A DNA stretch of 49,743 nt, taken from assembly GCA_032718475.1 (NCBI GenBank), contig JAUCBJ010000587.1:1-49743 (forward strand). Reading direction: 5' to 3'. Positions 11,666 to 23,003 of this stretch are shown one piece after another. The stretch comes from Nemertoderma westbladi. Its lineage: Eukaryota; Xenacoelomorpha; Nemertodermatida; Nemertodermatidae. Under the pieces are notes generated by a model, which was given only the letters and a program-made list of their open reading frames with translations, did no database searches and had not been told where the DNA came from. A program made the translations under genes and the position numbers. Position 1 is the first letter of the stretch, and each line of letters opens with the position of its first letter.

Positions 11666-12112
11666 ATGACGGAGTTGATAGAAGATGATCTTGGTATTAG
11701 AGAGAGATATACTCTACCTTTACAAGCGTTTATGGATAGCTTGATACGCGGTGAAGCTGATCCAACTACTACGGAGGACGATGGTAGTTATATCGAACCG
11801 CCTATGTCCCAGGAGCAACTTACGCGTGAATTGGACAATAGAAAATTCACCGCTCGCTTTACGCATCGTAATGGTACGCATATAGACTTCTTAACTACCG
11901 GCCATTCTATCGATTTACACGATACGGACTATGTCAACACCGAAAGGGAAATGGTACTATTTAAATATCCTACCCAGTGGAGTCGGAACGATAAACTGAA
12001 ATTCGAATGCGAAAATTCTATTCGAAATCGACTCGAAAGAAAGGATGTTAAAGAAGCTGATAAACGCGGTAACTCCAACGTATATTTGGAATCCTTGAGA
12101 GAAGCATTGTAA
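11666..12112 (+). CDS. Unrecognised protein, 148 codons, probably frameshifted 3'
   Basis: The frame starts MTELIEDDLGIRERY and has balanced amino-acid composition with no repeats, which argues for real coding origin. It is acidic at the N-terminus and basic around residues 110-130. At the 3' end a plausible continuation exists in another frame, running from about 12110 to TAG at 12322-12324 and including YHPFPLQDVPLWYYND, so a one-base indel near 12105 probably cut it. I recognise no family. It lies just after the BEL 3' region and before the LTR at 13103, so it could be an extra 3' protein of an LTR element or the remnant of another element or virus. Confidence 0.5.
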   Translation: MTELIEDDLGIRERYTLPLQAFMDSLIRGEADPTTTEDDGSYIEPPMSQEQLTRELDNRKFTARFTHRNGTHIDFLTTGHSIDLHDTDYVNTEREMVLFKYPTQWSRNDKLKFECENSIRNRLERKDVKEADKRGNSNVYLESLREAL

Positions 12113-12229
12113 CACCAAATAAATATCACCCGTTTCCTCTACAAGACGTGCCTCTTTGGTATTATAACGATGAATGCCCAAGACCAACCAACAAACGGAA
12201 AGACATAAACACCAGTGGAGACGTTGCTT

Positions 12230-12580
12230 TAAACACGGTTTACTCGCTATATTTACGGGAATTTCGGGAGAAACTTGTTCGACGTGTCGCCCACGCTCTC
12301 TCGACTCTGGCGATCCTTGAGTAGACCTATGATCGGAGTTCCGGAATGCTCGGTCAGACCTCCTCATTCCTTAGTTAGACCTCAGACTCTTGATCCTAAT
12401 AGTATCACGGATCCTCACGAGCTGTACTTACCGTTCAGAGGTCCTGTGTTACCCGAACCGTTAGTCGGTGGCACTCAGGTTGTGGGCGCCCTAAATATCC
12501 GCCCATCTTACCTGGCCGGATTGGGGCACGGGCACCCGATATCGCCATTCAACCGTATAATCGGAATCGTCCCCGTTTAA
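12230..12580 (+). CDS. Unrecognised protein fragment, Pro/Leu-rich
   Basis: The frame has no ATG at its 5' end (open from about 12230; first internal Met codon near 12330) and ends at TAA 12578-12580. It carries words such as LWRSLSRPMIGVPE and ITDPHELYLPFRGPVLPEP. The composition looks protein-like and not repeat-derived. It overlaps the out-of-frame continuation of the preceding frame, so one of the two readings here is false or the pair is a frameshifted single gene. The next small frame starts two bases after its stop. No family recognised. Confidence 0.4.
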
Positions 12581-12581
12581 C

Positions 12582-12713
12582 ATGATACAACCCGTCATCC
12601 AGGTGGAGGAGAGCGTTGCACGAAACGAGTTAGACGCTATTCTACAAAGATCAGAAAAGAAACCTACGTTTGTTCAGATAAACTTAAATTATAACAGCAA
12701 GTCCAAGCAGTAA
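12582..12713 (+). CDS. Small unrecognised ORF, 43 codons
   Basis: ATG at 12582 lies immediately after the previous stop, and TAA is at 12711-12713. It encodes MIQPVIQVEESVARNELD and ends NYNSKSKQ. The same frame is open past the TAA to 13025, so this and the next entry may be one protein split by a stop codon. Tight stop-start packing suggests a compact viral or retroelement gene arrangement, but I recognise no family. Confidence 0.35.
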   Translation: MIQPVIQVEESVARNELDAILQRSEKKPTFVQINLNYNSKSKQ

Positions 12714-12821
12714 ACGGATTGGCTTTATCCCAGTTCGATTGGGAAATCCAGAATCTCTAAGACGATATTGAACTTGGACGACCCTATTCTCGGCGAGAGT
12801 TTTAGACAAACGTATCCAACG

Positions 12822-13025
12822 ATGAGCGGAGGAAAATCAGCTCGAGGAGAAGCATATCGAAACAGCGGATACCCCGACTATAATCCTACACCTTCTGATG
12901 CAATCATATTGCACCCTTCACCCAGGAGTTATAGCCCTCCTTGTAAAGTGGCTCGCCCCAAAGAGAAAAGGACTCTTGCTAGCTTTAAAAAACTGCGTAA
13001 ACGCCGTCCGCGCAAGAAAGACTAA
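12822..13025 (+). CDS. Small basic protein, 67 codons, unrecognised
   Basis: ATG at 12822 gives MSGGKSARGEAYRNSGYP, a proline/serine/tyrosine-rich middle and a very basic tail ending FKKLRKRRPRKKD, then TAA at 13023-13025. The tail resembles nuclear-localisation or nucleic-acid-packaging tails in general terms only; I assign no function. The frame is open upstream to the TAA at 12711-12713, so the true start may be earlier. It ends 77 bases before the LTR at 13103. Confidence 0.45.
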   Translation: MSGGKSARGEAYRNSGYPDYNPTPSDAIILHPSPRSYSPPCKVARPKEKRTLASFKKLRKRRPRKKD

Positions 13026-13093
13026 CTGTTTAGAGTATTTCGTATTTTAGAAACTGTGATTTTGTATATTTTATAGACTTAAATCCCATTTTC

Positions 13094-13102
13094 TGGGAGC
13101 GG
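13094..13102 (+). promoter_or_regulatory. Candidate polypurine tract before the 3' LTR
   Basis: The purine-rich TGGGAGCGG directly abuts the TG that begins the LTR at 13103, the position expected for the plus-strand DNA primer. It is short and interrupted, so this is an inference from position. Confidence 0.45.
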
Positions 13103-14318
13103 TGTAAAAGCTTTTGTGGGATATAACTGGCCCTTTTGCTTTGCAATCCAGTTCCCCCAAGGCGCTGGAATACTCTCAAAGGTTCCCTAACTCGAATGAT
13201 GCGAGCTACCGGCTGATTGGCTGATTTGCTGTACGTTGGGCCTCTTTGTTATTTTTGATCGACCAACCAGAGCTATAACAGCAGAGTATGCAACCAGAGC
13301 AACCGAGCGGAGTGACTCATTTTGTGTGCTGGCCAAGGGCGACAAAAACCCTGATAGTTAGGCATTTAGACATTCGTGGAACCTGCGGAATCTGGTGTTC
13401 TGCCAATGAGAGCTATTCCTCTCTGTGTTGAAAAGATACCTGCAACAGCTCACGGAGTCAGTGTTGTGTTGTGTTGTTCCTCCTGCGCCTGAACATCGGC
13501 TTTTGGAATGACTCTGTGTTTCAGACTTTAGAAGAAACATTAGTAGGCTTAGATTATAGAACGTATAACTGTTATCGAGTCATATCTTAACACACTCAAC
13601 TCACATATCATATCATATCTTAACCTACCATTTTACTGCTATTTACTGTTGGTTATTAATTGTATCGGTTGATGGAATATTGTTATTTGGAGAATATCGA
13701 TAAATAACCCAAAATTCCCAATCTTCTTGATACACTACAGGTTAGAGAGACCGGTTACATATAGCAATTGTGACTTATATTATTGTGGTTTGTAGTGAAT
13801 CTAATGCTGTTTCATAGATACTACATGAGTCCATTGCTGTTCTCTTTATGCATGATCAAATTCAGTAACTGTCGGCAAATCATTGAGCAGTATTGTGCGG
13901 TACTAGTAGTGTGCATGATTGTGACTGATAACTAAGCATCTCCTAAAGAATGCGCCTCATACGTGAATCCTAAGCCATACCGTTGTGTTTAGTATAAGTC
14001 ATAGCTCTGTTTACATAGATAGAGCGCCACGTCCTAAAGGAACTGTTAATATTTCCCGAAAGTGAATAATATTTGTCAGAGATTATATATTAATGATCAA
14101 TCGAATAATACAGTAGGCTTACACCGCAATAAAATCTAAGCATCCGAATCCGGTCTCCCGGGTATATCCAGCGGGTGAATGGTCGCGCATAGACTGGCTT
14201 CGGCTAATGTTGTGTTTATTTGTATTAAATATTTGCCATTTTCTAAAGTCGATTTATAAACTAAAAGACATATAAATTTTGGCAGGTTAAACTGCTAAAG
14301 GTCTTAAAAGCGCGAACA
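13103..14318 (+). repeat. Long terminal repeat (probable 3' LTR)
   Basis: This 1,216-bp segment begins TGTAAAAGCTTTTGTGGG and ends AAAAGCGCGAACA (TG...CA). Its first ~80 bases and last ~830 bases match the segment at 29481-30718, which is bounded by a target duplication, so the ends are well fixed. It is preceded by a purine tract and followed by TGTAG, not by a tRNA-complementary primer site, which points to a 3' LTR. No partner 5' LTR is in the window. It may belong to the BEL copy plus 11666-13025, or to a different element. Confidence 0.8.
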
Positions 14319-16540
14319 TGTAGTAAGGGTAGTAAGTGTTAGAAAATAGTAAGCGGTGATAGGGTAGAGCCATATAGTAGCCTTTTGAATAAGATTTAGA
14401 TTTAGTAAGTTGTAATGGCGTAGATGGAAGTGAGTTAAAGTAGTAGATCGCTGAGATTTATTTTTTATAGTTATTAATATATATCTTGTCAATGTGTCAC
14501 CAAGGTCAAGGTATCACGCGATTTGAAAGGGGTACATCTAGGGGGGTGGTGTAAATACTGGTATTGATAGGACAACGATTACAATTAAAACACAATACAG
14601 TTCATTTCATTTATGTGGTCTAAGCCACCTTCTACATGGACCTACGAATAGATGTATGTATATATTAATATATATCCTGATTGAACACATATACATATCT
14701 TGATTGAACATACACACATATATATATATATCTAATGATTGTGGCCATAAGTCATTTTGAAAGATCAAACAAAATATATATAACTTTTATGTAGAATTTA
14801 GCGATCTTATGGTTGCATATTATATAGTATTATGTATAATCATATTCTATATAACTCCAGCAATTTCTACACTTTAGCCAAATCGGGAAATCCTTGTAGG
14901 ACTGGTCATATGGATGCACAACACATTTTGATGATATAAGAATATTTAATTAGTTATGTATATCTATATAACTTTATATATATATTTGGTTTGTTTATAG
15001 GACTGTTACTAAGATAAAACATTTCCATTTTTAATGAAACATCAATTTCACGTTTTTGCCTGACGGACCTACACCCTATCACAACATTTAATGAATTAAA
15101 ATTGTTTTTACTAACTAGTAAACATCATTATGTGCAAATATCACGATTCAGAGTTATGACCGCTGATCATAGTACCAAACGAGAGAGAGCGAGCTTTGTT
15201 GAATAAGAAACGAAGTATGAAATTTTGATACCTTACATTAAATTATCACAACTAAAAATGCTAAAAAATAAATTAATCACATTAATATTGTAACATTTAT
15301 ATCAATTTACGCTATTAATTGCAGACTACAATTACCACTAACTAGACCTAAAATTATAGCTGTTGTTATAAAATAATTAATGCCCTCACGCTTTTAAAAT
15401 TTTTTAATATTAATAAGCTAAATATTATCATCTGCAACTTGAGCTGTATTCTATTTCTTCATTTATTCCAGCATTGTTCCCTTGACCTTTGGCCTCTGAA
15501 AAAATATGCTTTTACAATCCCTCGAATATACGGATAAAAAGTTGGACAAAAAATAATTATTTATGTAAAAGAATAGTTATTTTTCAAAATTAACAAAATT
15601 CATATAAGTTTGAGATAAAATATGCAGCCATATTACAAATTTATAAATCAATTTCCTAAATTCCATAAAACTGTATTTTTGATAAACATTTGTTATTTTA
15701 TTTGCTATAATTATATTGCATTTTCGTTTCTTTTAAGTTTTAAATTCATGAAATAATTAATGATATTGTATTAATTATCCAAAATATAACTTAAAAAAAA
15801 ACATAATAATAGTTATAATAATATGACATGCAACCATAAGACATGTCAACTGCTAATGGCTGCATGATTTATTTAAACTATATTTCAGATTGAGTTTTGG
15901 TGTATTGGAAGGTTTGAGGTACTTGAAGTTTTAGCATTATTCTTTATAAACCTTTCCTACTAAATATACCGAATAATGTTGAAATTTAATAGGCAGCCAT
16001 ATAACGAATCATTATAAAGAAAAATTTATAAAATTGTGCATTATTACTAGATACAACAATTATTGTATTTTTCTTTTTATTCATATTTTAAATTGATAAA
16101 ATAATATTTCATAATGTTTTAATTAAAGAAATAAGGCTTTTAAAATACATATATAATATCATTTTATTTATTTGTAATAATTGTATGGAATTGATTTCGC
16201 ACAAACAAATCGCCAGAGCGACATATTTTCCAGCTTTATACCGCAGTGCGACATGTGCACAGTGCACATTAGTCATGAAATAAGACATGCAACCATAATA
16301 CAGTCCCAGTGCATGTTTTATTTAAACTTTACTTTTGAAGCGAATTTGTAGGTAATGGTTGGTTGAACATTGAATTAAGTAGATATTTCTCGAATAATTC
16401 GAGAAAATTCAGATTTATTTTAATTTTAACATATTAATTCTGACCTTCTGACCGTTTGTCTGTTGATCTGTTTTACATAATATAGTATCTCTCAACCCAT
16501 AGCAAAAACCTATGGCATGGAGTTTTCCTAGTCTGTGATT
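14319..16540. other. AT-rich region without genes
   Basis: I see no credible coding frame. It has short TA tracts (14640-15000) and scattered copies of a GCARCCATAAG / CTTATGGCTGCAT word (about 15628, 15830-15875, 15990, 16285), often in opposite-facing pairs followed by TTTATTTAAAC. These words recur at 18460-18920 and densely at 22130-22470, so this looks like decayed copies of one repeat family. Confidence 0.55.
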
Positions 16541-18255
16541 TCATTCCCGATTACGGTTTTCATGTTTGGTGGCATCTAGACTGTCTGTATGTCTGTCCGT
16601 TTGCCTGCCTATGTGTCCATAATGATGACTTTCTTGAGACGCATTTTAAAGAACACTGGACTTGAAGATGCGGATGATCTAGCAAATGTCATGGGTGATA
16701 GGGAGTTGAGGTGGAGCAATTTTATCAAAAAGCCGACACATCTTTCTTAATATATTTGATATAATTAATGCAGCCGCAATGCAACATGCCGATAGTACAG
16801 TAGTAGTAGTAGTTATAGATGTTTGTTGATACCAATAGAAAGATAGAAGAAATATTGGGTATAAAAGTTTCATCAATTATTATCTGATTGTAGCAATTAA
16901 TCTATATTTGTACCGACATTTGCAGGGGCTCATATCCATATACAACATATTAGACCAGACAGCTAAAATCTTCCATATGTAGTTTTTTTCATCACTGATT
17001 TCATTTCCCATATCAGTTTTCAAGTTTGGCGGCATTTGTACAGTTTGTATGTCTGTTCGTTTGTCAAAAAACAATATGACACCTTACAAAGCTAAAATCA
17101 CGGTAATGACTGTTTTCTTCGACTCAGACTTCATTTACGGTATCAGTTTTGATGTTTGGCAGCATTTGTAAAGTTTGTATGTCTGTCCGTTTGTCAGTCG
17201 ATCTGTCTGTCAAAATACAATATGACACCCTATAAAGCTTAAATCTTGGGAATGTCTGTTTTCTTAAATTCCGACTTCATGTACGGTATCAGTTTTCATG
17301 TTGGGCAGCATTTGTACAGTTTGTATGTCTGTCCGTTTGTCAGTCGATCTGTCTGTCAAAATACAATATGACACACTACAAATGCTAAAATCCTGAGAAT
17401 GTCTGTTTTATTGGACTCTGACTTCATTTACCGTATCAGTTTTCATGTTTGGCAGCATTGTACAGTTTATTATGACTGTCCGTTTGTCAGTCAATCTGTC
17501 TGTCAAAATACAATATGACACCATACAAAGCTAAAATCCCGGGAATGTCTGTTTTCTTGGACTCTGACTTCATTTACTGTTTCAGTTGTCATGTTTGGCA
17601 GCAATTGAACAGTTTGTATGTCTGTCCGTTTGTCAGTCGATGTGTCTGTCAAAATACAATATGACACCCTTCAAATTCTAAAATCCTGAGAATGTCTGTT
17701 TTCTTGGACTTTGACTTCATTTACCGTATCAGTTTTCATGTTTGGCAGCATTGTACAGTTTATTATGACTGTCCGTTTGTCAGTCAATCTGTCTGTCAAA
17801 ATACAATATGACACCATACAAAGCTAAAATCCCGGGAATATCTGTTTTCATGGACTCTGACTTCATTTACTGTTTCAGTTGTCATGTTTGGCAGCAATTG
17901 AACAGTTTGTATGTCTGTCCGTTTGTCAGTCGATGTGTCTGTCAAAATACATTATGACACCCTTCAAATTCTAAAATCCTGAGAATGTCTGTTTTCTTGG
18001 ACCCTGACTTCATGTACGGTATCAGTTTCATGTTTGGCAGCATTTTTATAGTTTGTATGTCTGTCCGTTTGTCAGTCGATCTGTCTGTCAAAATACAATA
18101 TGAAACCCTATAATAATGCTAAAATCCTGAGAATGTCTGTTTTCTTGGACTTTGACTTCATTTACCGTATCGCATTTGCGGCATCAGTTTTCATGTTTGG
18201 CAGCATTTGTAAAGTTTGTATGTCTGTCCGTTTGTCAGTCGATCTATTAGTCCGG
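16541..18255 (+). repeat. Non-LTR element 3' end plus ~147-bp satellite, first block
   Basis: After a short LINE-derived coding remnant (16622-16750), about nine tandem units follow, spaced 145-148 bp (unit landmarks near 17173, 17320, 17465, 17612, 17759, 17906). Each contains GTATGTCTGTCCGTTTGTCA, TGTCAAAATACAATATGACA and a GACTTCATTTACGGTATCAG word. A second block with the same order is at 19310-21060, so the satellite probably forms the 3' non-coding part of one element family. Confidence 0.8.
16622..16750 (+). pseudogene. LINE reverse-transcriptase C-terminal fragment, truncated copy
   Basis: It encodes 42 residues ending KKPTHLS before TAA (16748-16750), with RRILKNTGLEDADDL and VMGDRELRWSNFI. 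The pattern of a conserved KDTGL and a GDRELW-like word just before the stop is the end of endonuclease-reverse transcriptase ORFs of non-LTR elements. The longer copy at 19310-19752 supports this. The 5' side is truncated and joins satellite sequence. Confidence 0.6.
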
Positions 18256-19309
18256 TAGTTTCAGAGATGTATTCTAAAGCTTTGAACTTTGGGCCATGTG
18301 CCCTTTCTACTACAACCGTCCCATTTGTCTATCTTTTGTCTCTCTGTACTAATATTTAGTGTGAAGTTTGTGCTATCTAGCCAGACAACCTGTGGTTAGT
18401 GATAGCTAAAAATACGGCGCCTGTCCTTTCTCAAAATTAACTATAGATTATATAAAACATGCAGCCATAAAACCAATTCATTGCAGTTATTAATTAAACA
18501 GACTGATGAAATTAGTAACTAAAAATTATTGTACTTTCATTTCTTTTATATTTTCAATTGATTAAATCATTTAAATAATTTAACTAACTAACTAATTTAA
18601 CCATATATAATATTGTATTTATTAATTGACCAAAATATGACATAAAAAAAACATAATAATTATTATTATAATATGACATGCAACCATAAGACAGCTCTAT
18701 TACGTAAGGCTGCATGTTTTATTTAAACTTTATCTCAGACGTGAGTTTACATGTAATGGCTGGTCTATCTAAATAGTTTGAGGCACTTGAATTAAGGTTG
18801 AAATATGATATGTAACCGTATAACAGTATAATAAGACTTAAAATAAACCTAATATCAATTAAAATAATGCACGCAACCGTATTGGAAGTTCTAGTGCTTA
18901 TGGCTGCACGTTTTATTTAAACTGTATTCCAGAAAAGAGTTGTAATTTAGTGTGGGCTGGTTTATCTAAACAGATAATTCTCAGAAAAGTTCGAGTAATT
19001 CCGATTTTTTTAAAGTTTTCATTACTTGATATTGGAATAATTAGAAATATTGATGTAATTCATATCCAATTCAATTTGTATCACTAATTAATTGCAGTTC
19101 AGAAGAATCCAGACGTGTTTAAGAGATTATTTACTAAGTTAGTGATAGTTAGTTATAGAAGTATAAGTACGTTCGTCCTATAGGCCGCAAAGCTGCAATA
19201 AGGTTCTTTACTGCGTTACGAGTAAAACACCAGAACGCTGAAAAGTTCGCATAATATTGTTGCAAATGTACCAATTGTTGATATCGCACGTAAACCTTTT
19301 AGAGTTTAT
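18256..19309. other. AT-rich region with CCATAAG repeat words, no gene
   Basis: Nothing coding is visible. Paired words such as GCAACCATAAG ... GGCTGCATGTTTTATTTAAAC occur at 18460, 18675-18725 and 18885-18920, matching those at 15830-15880. They look like old copies of a small inverted-repeat family. Confidence 0.5.
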
Positions 19310-19752
19310 TTAGGGCAGCAGTAGAGACAGCCTTCTTAGATGGGAGTCCATGCTGGTCTCTCACTGACTGCAGAGTATACAAAACCTCTGGATGGCACAT
19401 TCACAATAATGCTACGCCGGGGTCATTGTGTCAAGAAGAATGAACACATCTCCATAACCAGACTCTGAACAACATCGGAAGTGTTTTATTAGTCTCCGCA
19501 AGCTTTTACTTGAACGGAGATGCCCCCGCCTTGTAGGACATTGCTTTCACCGTGTGGACCAGCCTGTGCATAATCTTGTGCTTTGGCGGCCTCATGGAAC
19601 GACTATGTATGTATGGTGGTAAGCCCATGACTTTTATGAGACGCATTTTAAAGGACACTGGACTTGAAGATACGGATTATCTACCAAATGTCATGGGTGA
19701 TAGGGAGTTGAGGTGGAGCAATTTTATTGACAAGCCGACACATCTTTCTTAA
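19310..19752 (+). pseudogene. LINE reverse-transcriptase C-terminal fragment, longer copy
   Basis: It contains a frameshifted remnant with LVGHCFHRVDQPVHNLVLW (about 19530-19590), then a clean frame MTFMRRILKDTGLEDTDYL ... DKPTHLS ending at TAA (19750-19752). The order GHCxR-DQPV-LVLW-KDTGL-GDREL is the C-terminal arrangement of non-LTR retrotransposon ORF2 proteins. About 95% of the segment from 19620 is shared with 16620-17200, so the two blocks are copies of one element. It cannot be translated as one protein. Confidence 0.6.
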
Positions 19753-21060
19753 TATATTTGATACAATTAATGCAGCCGCAATGCAACATGCCGATAGTAC
19801 AGTAGTAGTAGTAGTTATAGATGTTTGTTGATACCAATAGAAAGGTAGAAGAAATATTGGGTATAAAAGTTTCATCAATTATTATCTGCTTGTAGCAATT
19901 AATCTATATGTGTACCGATATTTGCTGGGGCTCATATCCATATACAATATATTAGACCAGACAGCTAAAATTTTCCATATGTAGATTTTCATCACTGATG
20001 TCATTTCCCATATCAGTTTTCAAGTTTGGCGGCATTTGTACAGTTTGTATGTCTGTTCGTTTGTCGAAAAACAATATGACACCCTACAAAGCTAAAATCA
20101 CGGTAATGTCTGTTTTCTTGGACTCAGACTTCATTTACGGTATCAGTTTTGATGTTTGGCAGCATTTGTAAAGTTTGTATGTCTGTCCGTTTATCAGTCG
20201 ATCTGTCTGTCAAAATACAATATGACATCATACCAAGCTAAAATCCCGGGAATATCTGTTTTCTTGGACTCTGACTTCATTTACTGTATCAGTTTTCATG
20301 TTTGGCAGCAATTGAATAGTTTGTATGTCTGTCCGTTTGTCAGTCAATGTGTCTGTCAAAATAATATGACACCATACAAAGCTAAAATACCGGGAATGTC
20401 TGTTTTCTTGGACTCTGACTTCATTTACTGCATCAGTTTTCATGTTTGGCAGCAATTGAACAGTTTGTATGTCTGTCCGTTTGTCAGTCAATGTGTCTGT
20501 CAAAATACAATATGACACCATACAAAGCTAAAATACCGGGAATGTCTGTTTTCTTGGACTCTGACTTCATTTACTGTATCAGTTTTCATGTTTGACAGCA
20601 ATTGAACAGTTTGTTTGTCTGTCCGTTTATCAGTCGATCTGTCTGTCAAAATAGAATATGACACCCTGCAAATTCTAAAATCCTGTGAATGTCAGTTTTC
20701 TTGGACTCTGACTTCATTTACGGTATCAGTTTCAATGTTTGGCAGCAATTTTACAGTTTGTAAGTCTGTCCGTTTGTCTGTCAATCTGTCTGTCAAAATA
20801 CAATATGACACCCTATAAAGCTTAAATCATGGGAATATCTGTTTTTGGACTCTGAATTCATTTGCGGTATCAGTTTCAATGTTTGGCAGCAATTTTACAG
20901 TTTGTAAGTCTGTCCGTTTATCTGTCAATATGTCAGTCAAAATATATTTTAACACACCGCAAAACAAAAAAATTCGATACGTGCTTTTTATTGTTCTCTG
21001 ATTTCATTCCAATATCAATTCTCATGTTTTATGTCACCTTGACTGTTTGACTGTCAAAAT
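19753..21060 (+). repeat. ~147-bp satellite, second block
   Basis: About seven tandem units with the same landmarks as the first block (unit starts near 20038, 20173, 20319, 20462, 20608, 20752, 20899). A related single unit recurs at 21580-21670. Open frames through the array on both strands are by-products of the periodicity, not genes. Confidence 0.82.
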
Positions 21061-21089
21061 ATCATATATCACCCTACAAAGCAAGTTTT

Positions 21090-21272
21090 CTGGGACCGAA
21101 TTGTCTGGGACCGAATTGTCCGGTACCGAATTGTTCGGGACCGAATTGTCCTAGGACCGAATTTTCTGGGACCGAATTGTCCGGTACCGAATTGTCCGGG
21201 AACGAATTCTCCTAGGACCGAATTTTCTGGGACCGAATTGTCTGGGACCGAATTGTCCGGTACCGAATAGTC
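21090..21272. repeat. 15-16 bp minisatellite (GGGACCGAATTGTCC), 12 copies
   Basis: Twelve units centred on GGACCGAATTGTC. Variants follow one another in a four-unit order (CTGGGACC, CCGGTACC, YCGGGAMC, CCTAGGACC), giving a higher-order period of about 61 bp. Further copies lie at 21420-21560 in both orientations, including an inverted one ending TTCGGTCCC near 21440. Confidence 0.88.
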
Positions 21273-21560
21273 CGTATCTTGATAGAAATATAATTCGGAC
21301 CAAAAACAATTTAATATGAAAATTGAATTACAAATATTTATATACTTATTTAGCATAATATTAATATGTACAAATTCAAGAATAAAAACGTATTAAATCA
21401 ATAGCTTAATTTAATTTAATTTGGTCCTGGAAAATTCGGTCCCATTAAATATGTATGTTATGGGACCGAATTTTCTAAGTCAGTATCCGGTCAATTAGGT
21501 CCCAAAACACTAAATTAAAGGGACCGAATTGACCGGGATTGAATTGTCCTGATTCCATTT

Positions 21561-22130
21561 TCTTGGTGTCTGTCTTATTTTCGATATCATTTTTCATGTT
21601 TGGTGGCATCTCAACTGTCTGTCTGTCTTTCCGTTTGTCTGTCAATCCGTATGTTAAAAGATATATATCGTACCACATAGTTAAAATCTTATGAGGTTTA
21701 CCTGGTCTCGGATCTCATTTCCGATGTTAGCATTATTGATTGGCTGCAATGAAACTGTTTGTATGTTATGTCAGTATTGATGTTCAGACAGACAAAAAAT
21801 TTCGTCCAGGAAATCCCAAATAATGGCGAATATTTTAGAATAACGTCGTCGTTGTTCTATTTTAGATTGTTGGTATGCCGTCTAACATTTTGATGGACAA
21901 ACCAACATGATGGACATGAAAAGACAGCTAGCTAGCTAGCTACAGTATTATAACTCGAGAAATAAAAGATATGTGGTGAGGCCATTTTCACCTACCTATG
22001 ACATTGTCATTAATTTAACATTAACATTTATTTGTCTAAAAAGGTTAAGCCTCTTAAGCAAAAAAAATTTGGCATAGAAACCCATAATTTCAATTCTCTT
22101 TCAATATGTTTGAAATATGATTGTAGAAAT
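21561..22130. other. Gene-free stretch
   Basis: It holds one diverged unit of the 147-bp satellite (21580-21670), a short GCTA tract near 21929, and otherwise nothing I recognise. Confidence 0.5.
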
Positions 22131-22475
22131 ATGGCTGCATGTTTTATTTTATCATTTAATTTGCAGCCATAAGCGTGGGCGCAAATGGCCTTATGGCTGC
22201 AGGGTAAATTATTTCCATGCAGCCATAAGTCATTTAAAAAAAATAAAAGTTTCAGCTAAATATATAATATAACATAATTTATATAGCCAATTGTGCCAGA
22301 TATATGGTTCCTCCAATTCCCTATCGGGAAATATGAAGCCATAAGGCCGGTCATCTCTTATGGCTGCATGTGACCATAAGGCCATTTTTGTGACCATAAG
22401 GCCATTGTCTTATATATGATGCAGCCATAAGACTTTACCCAATCGGGTAAAACCGGCATTATGGCTGCATGTGAG
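22131..22475. repeat. Cluster of CAGCCATAAG words in alternating orientation
   Basis: About ten copies of GCAGCCATAAG or its complement CTTATGGCTGC (near 22132, 22163, 22191, 22219, 22336, 22360, 22373, 22391, 22419, 22460), mostly in facing pairs that could fold as hairpins. CCAATCGGG/CTATCGGGAAA words lie between them. Isolated pairs of the same words occur from 14740 to 18920. Confidence 0.7.
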
Positions 22476-22742
22476 ATACATATATATATATATATTTATA
22501 ACATATGAATAATATGCACTGCCCAGCATTTGTAAATTTAGTAATTATGAAGACAAATGAAATAAATGCTACTGTTTGTATTTAAGAAAAGTGATGTTAT
22601 TATTCTACAGATGATATTTCGGCTATATTGCATAGCCTTTATCAAATCTATTTTTTATTATTCTTATTTGAATTTGTTTACATAGAATATCGTAATTCTT
22701 AGTTTGTTGTTAAGGTAACCTAGACTTAATATAATAAAGTTT

Positions 22743-22985
22743 TTATTGTTGAATGTAGTCATGGAAGGAGTTCAAGCCCTTTAGATTAGTGAGCAGCATA
22801 CAAATCCAAAATCGTTCTGATTTTCTTAGTTTCTTTATTGTTTCTACGCAGTTGTCACTTTGTGGTAATTGATCGATCAAAATAAATTTCAAGTTTTTGG
22901 AGGATTTGTTGTGTTTTTCAATGAAATGCACGCCGATATTGCAACTTTTGACAACTTTTTTTATATGAGATTTATAATTTCCAAG
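22743..22985 (-). pseudogene. Penelope-like GIY-YIG nuclease C-terminus, inverted partial copy
   Basis: The minus strand encodes MHFIEKHNKSSKNLKFILID and continues to HDYIQQ, the same as the end of the forward copy with a few substitutions (for example QSDNC for RRDNC). It is part of the inverted 3' arm and was never a separate gene. Confidence 0.85.
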
Positions 22986-23003
22986 CCTCTTCTTGAAATT
23001 GAT

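Noticed and set aside
13103-14318. Assigning this LTR firmly to the BEL copy.
   Set aside because: No matching 5' LTR exists before 2006, and the inverted BEL copy loses similarity before this LTR; ownership is unresolved.
20156-20521. Repeated-motif proteins on both strands within the satellite.
   Set aside because: They are satellite periodicity without conserved coding features.
22869-23003. N-terminal ~45 codons of the long Penelope frame.
   Set aside because: They are the antisense of the inverted 3' arm; the true protein remnant starts at the RT box near 23004.
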